DNA of 64,000 nucleotides from Patiria miniata (lineage: Eukaryota; Echinodermata; Asteroidea; Valvatida; Asterinidae): contig NW_024037051.1 of assembly GCF_015706575.1 (NCBI RefSeq), positions 558,001-622,000 of the forward strand, in the 5' to 3' direction. Position 1 is the first letter of the stretch. Each line of letters opens with the position of its first letter. A program made the translations under genes and the position numbers. Positions 12,201-27,200 of this stretch are shown here, one piece after another. Below the pieces are notes generated by a model, which saw only the letters and a list, made by a program, of their open reading frames with translations, ran no database searches and was not told where the DNA came from.

Positions 12201-15200
12201 GATGCGCTATATCTTGAATTTTCTCCGCAAGTACTGGGTTTCAAGACCTGTCCTTTTGCCAGCTTGTTGGCCTGATCACAAGCTTCCGAACAAGGTATAG
12301 TTTGTGCAGAACTTCCCAGGTTAAGGTACCGTTAGGCCGCGATATACGAAGTTCGTGTCGCGGGCGCTTGCAGGCATGGCTGTTAGACTGACTGCACATA
12401 GGGGTACTACTGGCATTGATGCGCTATATCTTGAATTTTCTCCGCAAGTACTGGGTTTCAAGACCTGTCCTTTTGCCAGCTTGTTGGCCTGATCACAAGC
12501 TTCCGAACAAGGTATAGTTTGTGCAGAACTTCCCAGGTTAAGGTACCGTTAGGCCGCGATATACGAAGTTCGTGTCGCGGGCGCTTGCAGGCATGGCTGT
12601 TAGACTGACTGCACATAGGGGTACTACTGGCATTGATGCGCTATATCTTGAATTTTCTCCGCAAGTACTGGGTTTCAAGACCTGTCCTTTTGCCAGCTTG
12701 TTGGCCTGATCACAAGCTTCCGAACAAGGTATAGTTTGTGCAGAACTTCCCAGGTTAAGGTACCGTTAGGCCGCGATATACGAAGTTCGTGTCGCGGGCG
12801 CTTGCAGGCATGGCTGTTAGACTGACTGCACATAGGGGTACTACTGGCATTGATGCGCTATATCTTAAATTTTCTCCGCAAGTACTGGGTTTCAAGACCT
12901 GTCCTTTTGCCAGCTTGTTGGCCTGATCACAAGCTTCCGAACAAGGTATAGTTTGTGCAGAACTTCCCAGGTTAAGGTACCGTTAGGCCGCGATATACGA
13001 AGTTCGTGTCGCGGGCGCTTGCAGGCATGGCTGTTAGACTGACTGCACATAGGGGTACTACTGGCATTGATGCGCTATATCTTGAATTTTCTCCGCAAGT
13101 ACTGGGTTTCAAGACCTGTCCTTTTGCCAGCTTGTTGGCCTGATCACAAGCTTCCGAACAAGGTATAGTTTGTGCAGAACTTCCCAGGTTAAGGTACCGT
13201 TAGGCCGCGATATACGAAGTTCGTGTCGCGGGCGCTTGCAGGCATGGCTGTTAGACTGACTGCACATAGGGGTACTACTGGCATTGATGCGCTATATCTT
13301 GAATTTTCTCCGCAAGTACTGGGTTTCAAGACCTGTCCTTTTGCCAGCTTGTTGGCCTGATCACAAGCTTCCGAACAAGGTATAGTTTGTGCAGAACTTC
13401 CCAGGTTAAGGTACCGTTAGGCCGCGATATACGAAGTTCGTGTCGCGGGCGCTTGCAGGCATGGCTGTTAGACTGACTGCACATAGGGGTACTACTGGCA
13501 TTGATGCGCTATATCTTGAATTTTCTCCGCAAGTACTGGGTTTCAAGACCTGTCCTTTTGCCAGCTTGTTGGCCTGATCACAAGCTTCCGAACAAGGTAT
13601 AGTTTGTGCAGAACTTCCCAGGTTAAGGTACCGTTAGGCCGCGATATACGAAGTTCGTGTCGCGGGCGCTTGCAGGCATGGCTGTTAGACTGACTGCACA
13701 TAGGGGTACTACTGGCATTGATGCGCTATATCTTGAATTTTCTCCGCAAGTACTGGGTTTCAAGACCTGTCCTTTTGCCAGCTTGTTGGCCTGATCACAA
13801 GCTTCCGAACAAGGTATAGTTTGTGCAGAACTTCCCAGGTTAAGGTACCGTTAGGCCGCGATATACGAAGTTCGTGTCGCGGGCGCTTGCAGGCATGGCT
13901 GTTAGACTGACTGCACATAGGGGTACTACTGGCATTGATGCGCTATATCTTGAATTTTCTCCGCAAGTACTGGGTTTCAAGACCTGTCCTTTTGCCAGCT
14001 TGTTGGCCTGATCACAAGCTTCCGAACAAGGTATAGTTTGTGCAGAACTTCCCAGGTTAAGGTACCGTTAGGCCGCGATATACGAAGTTCGTGTCGCGGG
14101 CGCTTGCAGGCATGGCTGTTAGACTGACTGCACATAGGGGTACTACTGGCATTGATGCGCTATATCTTAAATTTTCTCCGCAAGTACTGGGTTTCAAGAC
14201 CTGTCCTTTTGCCAGCTTGTTGGCCTGATCACAAGCTTCCGAACAAGGTATAGTTTGTGCAGAACTTCCCAGGTTAAGGTACCGTTAGGCCGCGATATAC
14301 GAAGTTCGTGTCGCGGGCGCTTGCAGGCATGGCTGTTAGACTGACTGCACATAGGGGTACTACTGGCATTGATGCGCTATATCTTGAATTTTCTCCGCAA
14401 GTACTGGGTTTCAAGACCTGTCCTTTTGCCAGCTTGTTGGCCTGATCACAAGCTTCCGAACAAGGTATAGTTTGTGCAGAACTTCCCAGGTTAAGGTACC
14501 GTTAGGCCGCGATATACGAAGTTCGTGTCGCGGGCGCTTGCAGGCATGGCTGTTAGACTGACTGCACATAGGGGTACTACTGGCATTGATGCGCTATATC
14601 TTGAATTTTCTCCGCAAGTACTGGGTTTCAAGACCTGTCCTTTTGCCAGCTTGTTGGCCTGATCACAAGCTTCCGAACAAGGTATAGTTTGTGCAGAACT
14701 TCCCAGGTTAAGGTACCGTTAGGCCGCGATATACGAAGTTCGTGTCGCGGGCGCTTGCAGGCATGGCTGTTAGACTGACTGCACATAGGGGTACTACTGG
14801 CATTGATGCGCTATATCTTGAATTTTCTCCGCAAGTACTGGGTTTCAAGACCTGTCCTTTTGCCAGCTTGTTGGCCTGATCACAAGCTTCCGAACAAGGT
14901 ATAGTTTGTGCAGAACTTCCCAGGTTAAGGTACCGTTAGGCCGCGATATACGAAGTTCGTGTCGCGGGCGCTTGCAGGCATGGCTGTTAGACTGACTGCA
15001 CATAGGGGTACTACTGGCATTGATGCGCTATATCTTGAATTTTCTCCGCAAGTACTGGGTTTCAAGACCTGTCCTTTTGCCAGCTTGTTGGCCTGATCAC
15101 AAGCTTCCGAACAAGGTATAGTTTGTGCAGAACTTCCCAGGTTAAGGTACCGTTAGGCCGCGATATACGAAGTTCGTGTCGCGGGCGCTTGCAGGCATGG

Positions 15201-18200
15201 CTGTTAGACTGACTGCACATAGGGGTACTACTGGCATTGATGCGCTATATCTTGAATTTTCTCCGCAAGTACTGGGTTTCAAGACCTGTCCTTTTGCCAG
15301 CTTGTTGGCCTGATCACAAGCTTCCGAACAAGGTATAGTTTGTGCAGAACTTCCCAGGTTAAGGTACCGTTAGGCCGCGATATACGAAGTTCGTGTCGCG
15401 GGCGCTTGCAGGCATGGCTGTTAGACTGACTGCACATAGGGGTACTACTGGCATTGATGCGCTATATCTTGAATTTTCTCCGCAAGTACTGGGTTTCAAG
15501 ACCTGTCCTTTTGCCAGCTTGTTGGCCTGATCACAAGCTTCCGAACAAGGTATAGTTTGTGCAGAACTTCCCAGGTTAAGGTACCGTTAGGCCGCGATAT
15601 ACGAAGTTCGTGTCGCGGGCGCTTGCAGGCATGGCTGTTAGACTGACTGCACATAGGGGTACTACTGGCATTGATGCGCTATATCTTAAATTTTCTCCGC
15701 AAGTACTGGGTTTCAAGACCTGTCCTTTTGCCAGCTTGTTGGCCTGATCACAAGCTTCCGAACAAGGTATAGTTTGTGCAGAACTTCCCAGGTTAAGGTA
15801 CCGTTAGGCCGCGATATACGAAGTTCGTGTCGCGGGCGCTTGCAGGCATGGCTGTTAGACTGACTGCACATAGGGGTACTACTGGCATTGATGCGCTATA
15901 TCTTAAATTTTCTCCGCAAGTACTGGGTTTCAAGACCTGTCCTTTTGCCAGCTTGTTGGCCTGATCACAAGCTTCCGAACAAGGTATAGTTTGTGCAGAA
16001 CTTCCCAGGTTAAGGTACCGTTAGGCCGCGATATACGAAGTTCGTGTCGCGGGCGCTTGCAGGCATGGCTGTTAGACTGACTGCACATAGGGGTACTACT
16101 GGCATTGATGCGCTATATCTTGAATTTTCTCCGCAAGTACTGGGTTTCAAGACCTGTCCTTTTGCCAGCTTGTTGGCCTGATCACAAGCTTCCGAACAAG
16201 GTATAGTTTGTGCAGAACTTCCCAGGTTAAGGTACCGTTAGGCCGCGATATACGAAGTTCGTGTCGCGGGCGCTTGCAGGCATGGCTGTTAGACTGACTG
16301 CACATAGGGGTACTACTGGCATTGATGCGCTATATCTTGAATTTTCTCCGCAAGTACTGGGTTTCAAGACCTGTCCTTTTGCCAGCTTGTTGGCCTGATC
16401 ACAAGCTTCCGAACAAGGTATAGTTTGTGCAGAACTTCCCAGGTTAAGGTACCGTTAGGCCGCGATATACGAAGTTCGTGTCGCGGGCGCTTGCAGGCAT
16501 GGCTGTTAGACTGACTGCACATAGGGGTACTACTGGCATTGATGCGCTATATCTTAAATTTTCTCCGCAAGTACTGGGTTTCAAGACCTGTCCTTTTGCC
16601 AGCTTGTTGGCCTGATCACAAGCTTCCGAACAAGGTATAGTTTGTGCAGAACTTCCCAGGTTAAGGTACCGTTAGGCCGCGATATACGAAGTTCGTGTCG
16701 CGGGCGCTTGCAGGCATGGCTGTTAGACTGACTGCACATAGGGGTACTACTGGCATTGATGCGCTATATCTTGAATTTTCTCCGCAAGTACTGGGTTTCA
16801 AGACCTGTCCTTTTGCCAGCTTGTTGGCCTGATCACAAGCTTCCGAACAAGGTATAGTTTGTGCAGAACTTCCCAGGTTAAGGTACCGTTAGGCCGCGAT
16901 ATACGAAGTTCGTGTCGCGGGCGCTTGCAGGCATGGCTGTTAGACTGACTGCACATAGGGGTACTACTGGCATTGATGCGCTATATCTTAATTTTCTCCG
17001 CAAGTACTGGGTTTCAAGACCTGTCCTTTTGCCAGCTTGTTGGCCTGATCACAAGCTTCCGAACAAGGTATAGTTTGTGCAGAACTTCCCAGGTTAAGGT
17101 ACCGTTAGGCCGCGATATACGAAGTTCGTGTCGCGGGCGCTTGCAGGCATGGCTGTTAGACTGACTGCACATAGGGGTACTACTGGCATTGATGCGCTAT
17201 ATCTTGAATTTTCTCCGCAAGTACTGGGTTTCAAGACCTGTCCTTTTGCCAGCTTGTTGGCCTGATCACAAGCTTCCGAACAAGGTATAGTTTGTGCAGA
17301 ACTTCCCAGGTTAAGGTACCGTTAGGCCGCGATATACGAAGTTCGTGTCGCGGGCGCTTGCAGGCATGGCTGTTAGACTGACTGCACATAGGGGTACTAC
17401 TGGCATTGATGCGCTATATCTTGAATTTTCTCCGCAAGTACTGGGTTTCAAGACCTGTCCTTTTGCCAGCTTGTTGGCCTGATCACAAGCTTCCGAACAA
17501 GGTATAGTTTGTGCAGAACTTCCCAGGTTAAGGTACCGTTAGGCCGCGATATACGAAGTTCGTGTCGCGGGCGCTTGCAGGCATGGCTGTTAGACTGACT
17601 GCACATAGGGGTACTACTGGCATTGATGCGCTATATCTTGAATTTTCTCCGCAAGTACTGGGTTTCAAGACCTGTCCTTTTGCCAGCTTGTTGGCCTGAT
17701 CACAAGCTTCCGAACAAGGTATAGTTTGTGCAGAACTTCCCAGGTTAAGGTACCGTTAGGCCGCGATATACGAAGTTCGTGTCGCGGGCGCTTGCAGGCA
17801 TGGCTGTTAGACTGACTGCACATAGGGGTACTACTGGCATTGATGCGCTATATCTTGAATTTTCTCCGCAAGTACTGGGTTTCAAGACCTGTCCTTTTGC
17901 CAGCTTGTTGGCCTGATCACAAGCTTCCGAACAAGGTATAGTTTGTGCAGAACTTCCCAGGTTAAGGTACCGTTAGGCCGCGATATACGAAGTTCGTGTC
18001 GCGGGCGCTTGCAGGCATGGCTGTTAGACTGACTGCACATAGGGGTACTACTGGCATTGATGCGCTATATCTTGAATTTTCTCCGCAAGTACTGGGTTTC
18101 AAGACCTGTCCTTTTGCCAGCTTGTTGGCCTGATCACAAGCTTCCGAACAAGGTATAGTTTGTGCAGAACTTCCCAGGTTAAGGTACCGTTAGGCCGCGA

Positions 18201-21200
18201 TATACGAAGTTCGTGTCGCGGGCGCTTGCAGGCATGGCTGTTAGACTGACTGCACATAGGGGTACTACTGGCATTGATGCGCTATATCTTGAATTTTCTC
18301 CGCAAGTACTGGGTTTCAAGACCTGTCCTTTTGCCAGCTTGTTGGCCTGATCACAAGCTTCCGAACAAGGTATAGTTTGTGCAGAACTTCCCAGGTTAAG
18401 GTACCGTTAGGCCGCGATATACGAAGTTCGTGTCGCGGGCGCTTGCAGGCATGGCTGTTAGACTGACTGCACATAGGGGTACTACTGGCATTGATGCGCT
18501 ATATCTTGAATTTTCTCCGCAAGTACTGGGTTTCAAGACCTGTCCTTTTGCCAGCTTGTTGGCCTGATCACAAGCTTCCGAACAAGGTATAGTTTGTGCA
18601 GAACTTCCCAGGTTAAGGTACCGTTAGGCCGCGATATACGAAGTTCGTGTCGCGGGCGCTTGCAGGCATGGCTGTTAGACTGACTGCACATAGGGGTACT
18701 ACTGGCATTGATGCGCTATATCTTGAATTTTCTCCGCAAGTACTGGGTTTCAAGACCTGTCCTTTTGCCAGCTTGTTGGCCTGATCACAAGCTTCCGAAC
18801 AAGGTATAGTTTGTGCAGAACTTCCCAGGTTAAGGTACCGTTAGGCCGCGATATACGAAGTTCGTGTCGCGGGCGCTTGCAGGCATGGCTGTTAGACTGA
18901 CTGCACATAGGGGTACTACTGGCATTGATGCGCTATATCTTGAATTTTCTCCGCAAGTACTGGGTTTCAAGACCTGTCCTTTTGCCAGCTTGTTGGCCTG
19001 ATCACAAGCTTCCGAACAAGGTATAGTTTGTGCAGAACTTCCCAGGTTAAGGTACCGTTAGGCCGCGATATACGAAGTTCGTGTCGCGGGCGCTTGCAGG
19101 CATGGCTGTTAGACTGACTGCACATAGGGGTACTACTGGCATTGATGCGCTATATCTTGAATTTTCTCCGCAAGTACTGGGTTTCAAGACCTGTCCTTTT
19201 GCCAGCTTGTTGGCCTGATCACAAGCTTCCGAACAAGGTATAGTTTGTGCAGAACTTCCCAGGTTAAGGTACCGTTAGGCCGCGATATACGAAGTTCGTG
19301 TCGCGGGCGCTTGCAGGCATGGCTGTTAGACTGACTGCACATAGGGGTACTACTGGCATTGATGCGCTATATCTTGAATTTTCTCCGCAAGTACTGGGTT
19401 TCAAGACCTGTCCTTTTGCCAGCTTGTTGGCCTGATCACAAGCTTCCGAACAAGGTATAGTTTGTGCAGAACTTCCCAGGTTAAGGTACCGTTAGGCCGC
19501 GATATACGAAGTTCGTGTCGCGGGCGCTTGCAGGCATGGCTGTTAGACTGACTGCACATAGGGGTACTACTGGCATTGATGCGCTATATCTTGAATTTTC
19601 TCCGCAAGTACTGGGTTTCAAGACCTGTCCTTTTGCCAGCTTGTTGGCCTGATCACAAGCTTCCGAACAAGGTATAGTTTGTGCAGAACTTCCCAGGTTA
19701 AGGTACCGTTAGGCCGCGATATACGAAGTTCGTGTCGCGGGCGCTTGCAGGCATGGCTGTTAGACTGACTGCACATAGGGGTACTACTGGCATTGATGCG
19801 CTATATCTTAAATTTTCTCCGCAAGTACTGGGTTTCAAGACCTGTCCTTTTGCCAGCTTGTTGGCCTGATCACAAGCTTCCGAACAAGGTATAGTTTGTG
19901 CAGAACTTCCCAGGTTAAGGTACCGTTAGGCCGCGATATACGAAGTTCGTGTCGCGGGCGCTTGCAGGCATGGCTGTTAGACTGACTGCACATAGGGGTA
20001 CTACTGGCATTGATGCGCTATATCTTGAATTTTCTCCGCAAGTACTGGGTTTCAAGACCTGTCCTTTTGCCAGCTTGTTGGCCTGATCACAAGCTTCCGA
20101 ACAAGGTATAGTTTGTGCAGAACTTCCCAGGTTAAGGTACCGTTAGGCCGCGATATACGAAGTTCGTGTCGCGGGCGCTTGCAGGCATGGCTGTTAGACT
20201 GACTGCACATAGGGGTACTACTGGCATTGATGCGCTATATCTTAAATTTTCTCCGCAAGTACTGGGTTTCAAGACCTGTCCTTTTGCCAGCTTGTTGGCC
20301 TGATCACAAGCTTCCGAACAAGGTATAGTTTGTGCAGAACTTCCCAGGTTAAGGTACCGTTAGGCCGCGATATACGAAGTTCGTGTCGCGGGCGCTTGCA
20401 GGCATGGCTGTTAGACTGACTGCACATAGGGGTACTACTGGCATTGATGCGCTATATCTTGAATTTTCTCCGCAAGTACTGGGTTTCAAGACCTGTCCTT
20501 TTGCCAGCTTGTTGGCCTGATCACAAGCTTCCGAACAAGGTATAGTTTGTGCAGAACTTCCCAGGTTAAGGTACCGTTAGGCCGCGATATACGAAGTTCG
20601 TGTCGCGGGCGCTTGCAGGCATGGCTGTTAGACTGACTGCACATAGGGGTACTACTGGCATTGATGCGCTATATCTTGAATTTTCTCCGCAAGTACTGGG
20701 TTTCAAGACCTGTCCTTTTGCCAGCTTGTTGGCCTGATCACAAGCTTCCGAACAAGGTATAGTTTGTGCAGAACTTCCCAGGTTAAGGTACCGTTAGGCC
20801 GCGATATACGAAGTTCGTGTCGCGGGCGCTTGCAGGCATGGCTGTTAGACTGACTGCACATAGGGGTACTACTGGCATTGATGCGCTATATCTTGAATTT
20901 TCTCCGCAAGTACTGGGTTTCAAGACCTGTCCTTTTGCCAGCTTGTTGGCCTGATCACAAGCTTCCGAACAAGGTATAGTTTGTGCAGAACTTCCCAGGT
21001 TAAGGTACCGTTAGGCCGCGATATACGAAGTTCGTGTCGCGGGCGCTTGCAGGCATGGCTGTTAGACTGACTGCACATAGGGGTACTACTGGCATTGATG
21101 CGCTATATCTTGAATTTTCTCCGCAAGTACTGGGTTTCAAGACCTGTCCTTTTGCCAGCTTGTTGGCCTGATCACAAGCTTCCGAACAAGGTATAGTTTG

Positions 21201-24200
21201 TGCAGAACTTCCCAGGTTAAGGTACCGTTAGGCCGCGATATACGAAGTTCGTGTCGCGGGCGCTTGCAGGCATGGCTGTTAGACTGACTGCACATAGGGG
21301 TACTACTGGCATTGATGCGCTATATCTTAAATTTTCTCCGCAAGTACTGGGTTTCAAGACCTGTCCTTTTGCCAGCTTGTTGGCCTGATCACAAGCTTCC
21401 GAACAAGGTATAGTTTGTGCAGAACTTCCCAGGTTAAGGTACCGTTAGGCCGCGATATACGAAGTTCGTGTCGCGGGCGCTTGCAGGCATGGCTGTTAGA
21501 CTGACTGCACATAGGGGTACTACTGGCATTGATGCGCTATATCTTGAATTTTCTCCGCAAGTACTGGGTTTCAAGACCTGTCCTTTTGCCAGCTTGTTGG
21601 CCTGATCACAAGCTTCCGAACAAGGTATAGTTTGTGCAGAACTTCCCAGGTTAAGGTACCGTTAGGCCGCGATATACGAAGTTCGTGTCGCGGGCGCTTG
21701 CAGGCATGGCTGTTAGACTGACTGCACATAGGGGTACTACTGGCATTGATGCGCTATATCTTGAATTTTCTCCGCAAGTACTGGGTTTCAAGACCTGTCC
21801 TTTTGCCAGCTTGTTGGCCTGATCACAAGCTTCCGAACAAGGTATAGTTTGTGCAGAACTTCCCAGGTTAAGGTACCGTTAGGCCGCGATATACGAAGTT
21901 CGTGTCGCGGGCGCTTGCAGGCATGGCTGTTAGACTGACTGCACATAGGGTTACTACTGGCATTGATGCGCTATATCTTGAATTTTCTCCGCAAGTACTG
22001 GGTTTCAAGACCTGTCCTTTTGCCAGCTTGTTGGCCTGATCACAAGCTTCCGAACAAGGTATAGTTTGTGCAGAACTTCCCAGGTTAAGGTACCGTTAGG
22101 CCGCGATATACGAAGTTCGTGTCGCGGGCGCTTGCAGGCATGGCTGTTAGACTGACTGCACATAGGGGTACTACTGGCATTGATGCGCTATATCTTAAAT
22201 TTTCTCCGCAAGTACTGGGTTTCAAGACCTGTCCTTTTGCCAGCTTGTTGGCCTGATCACAAGCTTCCGAACAAGGTATAGTTTGTGCAGAACTTCCCAG
22301 GTTAAGGTACCGTTAGGCCGCGATATACGAAGTTCGTGTCGCGGGCGCTTGCAGGCATGGCTGTTAGACTGACTGCACATAGGGGTACTACTGGCATTGA
22401 TGCGCTATATCTTGAATTTTCTCCGCAAGTACTGGGTTTCAAGACCTGTCCTTTTGCCAGCTTGTTGGCCTGATCACAAGCTTCCGAACAAGGTATAGTT
22501 TGTGCAGAACTTCCCAGGTTAAGGTACCGTTAGGCCGCGATATACGAAGTTCGTGTCGCGGGCGCTTGCAGGCATGGCTGTTAGACTGACTGCACATAGG
22601 GGTACTACTGGCATTGATGCGCTATATCTTGAATTTTCTCCGCAAGTACTGGGTTTCAAGACCTGTCCTTTTGCCAGCTTGTTGGCCTGATCACAAGCTT
22701 CCGAACAAGGTATAGTTTGTGCAGAACTTCCCAGGTTAAGGTACCGTTAGGCCGCGATATACGAAGTTCGTGTCGCGGGCGCTTGCAGGCATGGCTGTTA
22801 GACTGACTGCACATAGGGGTACTACTGGCATTGATGCGCTATATCTTGAATTTTCTCCGCAAGTACTGGGTTTCAAGACCTGTCCTTTTGCCAGCTTGTT
22901 GGCCTGATCACAAGCTTCCGAACAAGGTATAGTTTGTGCAGAACTTCCCAGGTTAAGGTACCGTTAGGCCGCGATATACGAAGTTCGTGTCGCGGGCGCT
23001 TGCAGGCATGGCTGTTAGACTGACTGCACATAGGGGTTCTACTGGCATTGATGCGCTATATCTTGAATTTTCTCCGCAAGTACTGGGTTTCAAGACCTGT
23101 CCTTTTGCCAGCTTGTTGGCCTGATCACAAGCTTCCGAACAAGGTATAGTTTGTGCAGAACTTCCCAGGTTAAGGTACCGTTAGGCCGCGATATACGAAG
23201 TTCGTGTCGCGGGCGCTTGCAGGCATGGCTGTTAGACTGACTGCACATAGGGGTACTACTGGCATTGATGCGCTATATCTTAAATTTTCTCCGCAAGTAC
23301 TGGGTTTCAAGACCTGTCCTTTTGCCAGCTTGTTGGCCTGATCACAAGCTTCCGAACAAGGTATAGTTTGTGCAGAACTTCCCAGGTTAAGGTACCGTTA
23401 GGCCGCGATATACGAAGTTCGTGTCGCGGGCGCTTGCAGGCATGGCTGTTAGACTGACTGCACATAGGGGTACTACTGGCATTGATGCGCTATATCTTGA
23501 ATTTTCTCCGCAAGTACTGGGTTTCAAGACCTGTCCTTTTGCCAGCTTGTTGGCCTGATCACAAGCTTCCGAACAAGGTATAGTTTGTGCAGAACTTCCC
23601 AGGTTAAGGTACCGTTAGGCCGCGATATACGAAGTTCGTGTCGCGGGCGCTTGCAGGCATGGCTGTTAGACTGACTGCACATAGGGGTTCTACTGGCATT
23701 GATGCGCTATATCTTAAATTTTCTCCGCAAGTACTGGGTTTCAAGACCTGTCCTTTTGCCAGCTTGTTGGCCTGATCACAAGCTTCCGAACAAGGTATAG
23801 TTTGTGCAGAACTTCCCAGGTTAAGGTACCGTTAGGCCGCGATATACGAAGTTCGTGTCGCGGGCGCTTGCAGGCATGGCTGTTAGACTGACTGCACATA
23901 GGGGTACTACTGGCATTGATGCGCTATATCTTGAATTTTCTCCGCAAGTACTGGGTTTCAAGACCTGTCCTTTTGCCAGCTTGTTGGCCTGATCACAAGC
24001 TTCCGAACAAGGTATAGTTTGTGCAGAACTTCCCAGGTTAAGGTACCGTTAGGCCGCGATATACGAAGTTCGTGTCGCGGGCGCTTGCAGGCATGGCTGT
24101 TAGACTGACTGCACATAGGGGTACTACTGGCATTGATGCGCTATATCTTAAATTTTCTCCGCAAGTACTGGGTTTCAAGACCTGTCCTTTTGCCAGCTTG

Positions 24201-27200
24201 TTGGCCTGATCACAAGCTTCCGAACAAGGTATAGTTTGTGCAGAACTTCCCAGGTTAAGGTACCGTTAGGCCGCGATATACGAAGTTCGTGTCGCGGGCG
24301 CTTGCAGGCATGGCTGTTAGACTGACTGCACATAGGGGTACTACTGGCATTGATGCGCTATATCTTGAATTTTCTCCGCAAGTACTGGGTTTCAAGACCT
24401 GTCCTTTTGCCAGCTTGTTGGCCTGATCACAAGCTTCCGAACAAGGTATAGTTTGTGCAGAACTTCCCAGGTTAAGGTACCGTTAGGCCGCGATATACGA
24501 AGTTCGTGTCGCGGGCGCTTGCAGGCATGGCTGTTAGACTGACTGCACATAGGGGTACTACTGGCATTGATGCGCTATATCTTAAATTTTCTCCGCAAGT
24601 ACTGGGTTTCAAGACCTGTCCTTTTGCCAGCTTGTTGGCCTGATCACAAGCTTCCGAACAAGGTATAGTTTGTGCAGAACTTCCCAGGTTAAGGTACCGT
24701 TAGGCCGCGATATACGAAGTTCGTGTCGCGGGCGCTTGCAGGCATGGCTGTTAGACTGACTGCACATAGGGGTACTACTGGCATTGATGCGCTATATCTT
24801 GAATTTTCTCCGCAAGTACTGGGTTTCAAGACCTGTCCTTTTGCCAGCTTGTTGGCCTGATCACAAGCTTCCGAACAAGGTATAGTTTGTGCAGAACTTC
24901 CCAGGTTAAGGTACCGTTAGGCCGCGATATACGAAGTTCGTGTCGCGGGCGCTTGCAGGCATGGCTGTTAGACTGACTGCACATAGGGGTACTACTGGCA
25001 TTGATGCGCTATATCTTGAATTTTCTCCGCAAGTACTGGGTTTCAAGACCTGTCCTTTTGCCAGCTTGTTGGCCTGATCACAAGCTTCCGAACAAGGTAT
25101 AGTTTGTGCAGAACTTCCCAGGTTAAGGTACCGTTAGGCCGCGATATACGAAGTTCGTGTCGCGGGCGCTTGCAGGCATGGCTGTTAGACTGACTGCACA
25201 TAGGGGTACTACTGGCATTGATGCGCTATATCTTGAATTTTCTCCGCAAGTACTGGGTTTCAAGACCTGTCCTTTTGCCAGCTTGTTGGCCTGATCACAA
25301 GCTTCCGAACAAGGTATAGTTTGTGCAGAACTTCCCAGGTTAAGGTACCGTTAGGCCGCGATATACGAAGTTCGTGTCGCGGGCGCTTGCAGGCATGGCT
25401 GTTAGACTGACTGCACATAGGGGTTCTACTGGCATTGATGCGCTATATCTTAATTTTCTCCGCAAGTACTGGGTTTCAAGACCTGTCCTTTTGCCAGCTT
25501 GTTGGCCTGATCACAAGCTTCCGAACAAGGTATAGTTTGTGCAGAACTTCCCAGGTTAAGGTACCGTTAGGCCGCGATATACGAAGTTCGTGTCGCGGGC
25601 GCTTGCAGGCATGGCTGTTAGACTGACTGCACATAGGGGTACTACTGGCATTGATGCGCTATATCTTGAATTTTCTCCGCAAGTACTGGGTTTCAAGACC
25701 TGTCCTTTTGCCAGCTTGTTGGCCTGATCACAAGCTTCCGAACAAGGTATAGTTTGTGCAGAACTTCCCAGGTTAAGGTACCGTTAGGCCGCGATATACG
25801 AAGTTCGTGTCGCGGGCGCTTGCAGGCATGGCTGTTAGACTGACTGCACATAGGGGTTCTACTGGCATTGATGCGCTATATCTTGAATTTTCTCCGCAAG
25901 TACTGGGTTTCAAGACCTGTCCTTTTGCCAGCTTGTTGGCCTGATCACAAGCTTCCGAACAAGGTATAGTTTGTGCAGAACTTCCCAGGTTAAGGTACCG
26001 TTAGGCCGCGATATACGAAGTTCGTGTCGCGGGCGCTTGCAGGCATGGCTGTTAGACTGACTGCACATAGGGGTACTACTGGCATTGATGCGCTATATCT
26101 TAAATTTTCTCCGCAAGTACTGGGTTTCAAGACCTGTCCTTTTGCCAGCTTGTTGGCCTGATCACAAGCTTCCGAACAAGGTATAGTTTGTGCAGAACTT
26201 CCCAGGTTAAGGTACCGTTAGGCCGCGATATACGAAGTTCGTGTCGCGGGCGCTTGCAGGCATGGCTGTTAGACTGACTGCACATAGGGGTACTACTGGC
26301 ATTGATGCGCTATATCTTGAATTTTCTCCGCAAGTACTGGGTTTCAAGACCTGTCCTTTTGCCAGCTTGTTGGCCTGATCACAAGCTTCCGAACAAGGTA
26401 TAGTTTGTGCAGAACTTCCCAGGTTAAGGTACCGTTAGGCCGCGATATACGAAGTTCGTGTCGCGGGCGCTTGCAGGCATGGCTGTTAGACTGACTGCAC
26501 ATAGGGGTACTACTGGCATTGATGCGCTATATCTTAAATTTTCTCCGCAAGTACTGGGTTTCAAGACCTGTCCTTTTGCCAGCTTGTTGGCCTGATCACA
26601 AGCTTCCGAACAAGGTATAGTTTGTGCAGAACTTCCCAGGTTAAGGTACCGTTAGGCCGCGATATACGAAGTTCGTGTCGCGGGCGCTTGCAGGCATGGC
26701 TGTTAGACTGACTGCACATAGGGGTACTACTGGCATTGATGCGCTATATCTTGAATTTTCTCCGCAAGTACTGGGTTTCAAGACCTGTCCTTTTGCCAGC
26801 TTGTTGGCCTGATCACAAGCTTCCGAACAAGGTATAGTTTGTGCAGAACTTCCCAGGTTAAGGTACCGTTAGGCCGCGATATACGAAGTTCGTGTCGCGG
26901 GCGCTTGCAGGCATGGCTGTTAGACTGACTGCACATAGGGGTACTACTGGCATTGATGCGCTATATCTTGAATTTTCTCCGCAAGTACTGGGTTTCAAGA
27001 CCTGTCCTTTTGCCAGCTTGTTGGCCTGATCACAAGCTTCCGAACAAGGTATAGTTTGTGCAGAACTTCCCAGGTTAAGGTACCGTTAGGCCGCGATATA
27101 CGAAGTTCGTGTCGCGGGCGCTTGCAGGCATGGCTGTTAGACTGACTGCACATAGGGGTACTACTGGCATTGATGCGCTATATCTTAATTTTCTCCGCAA

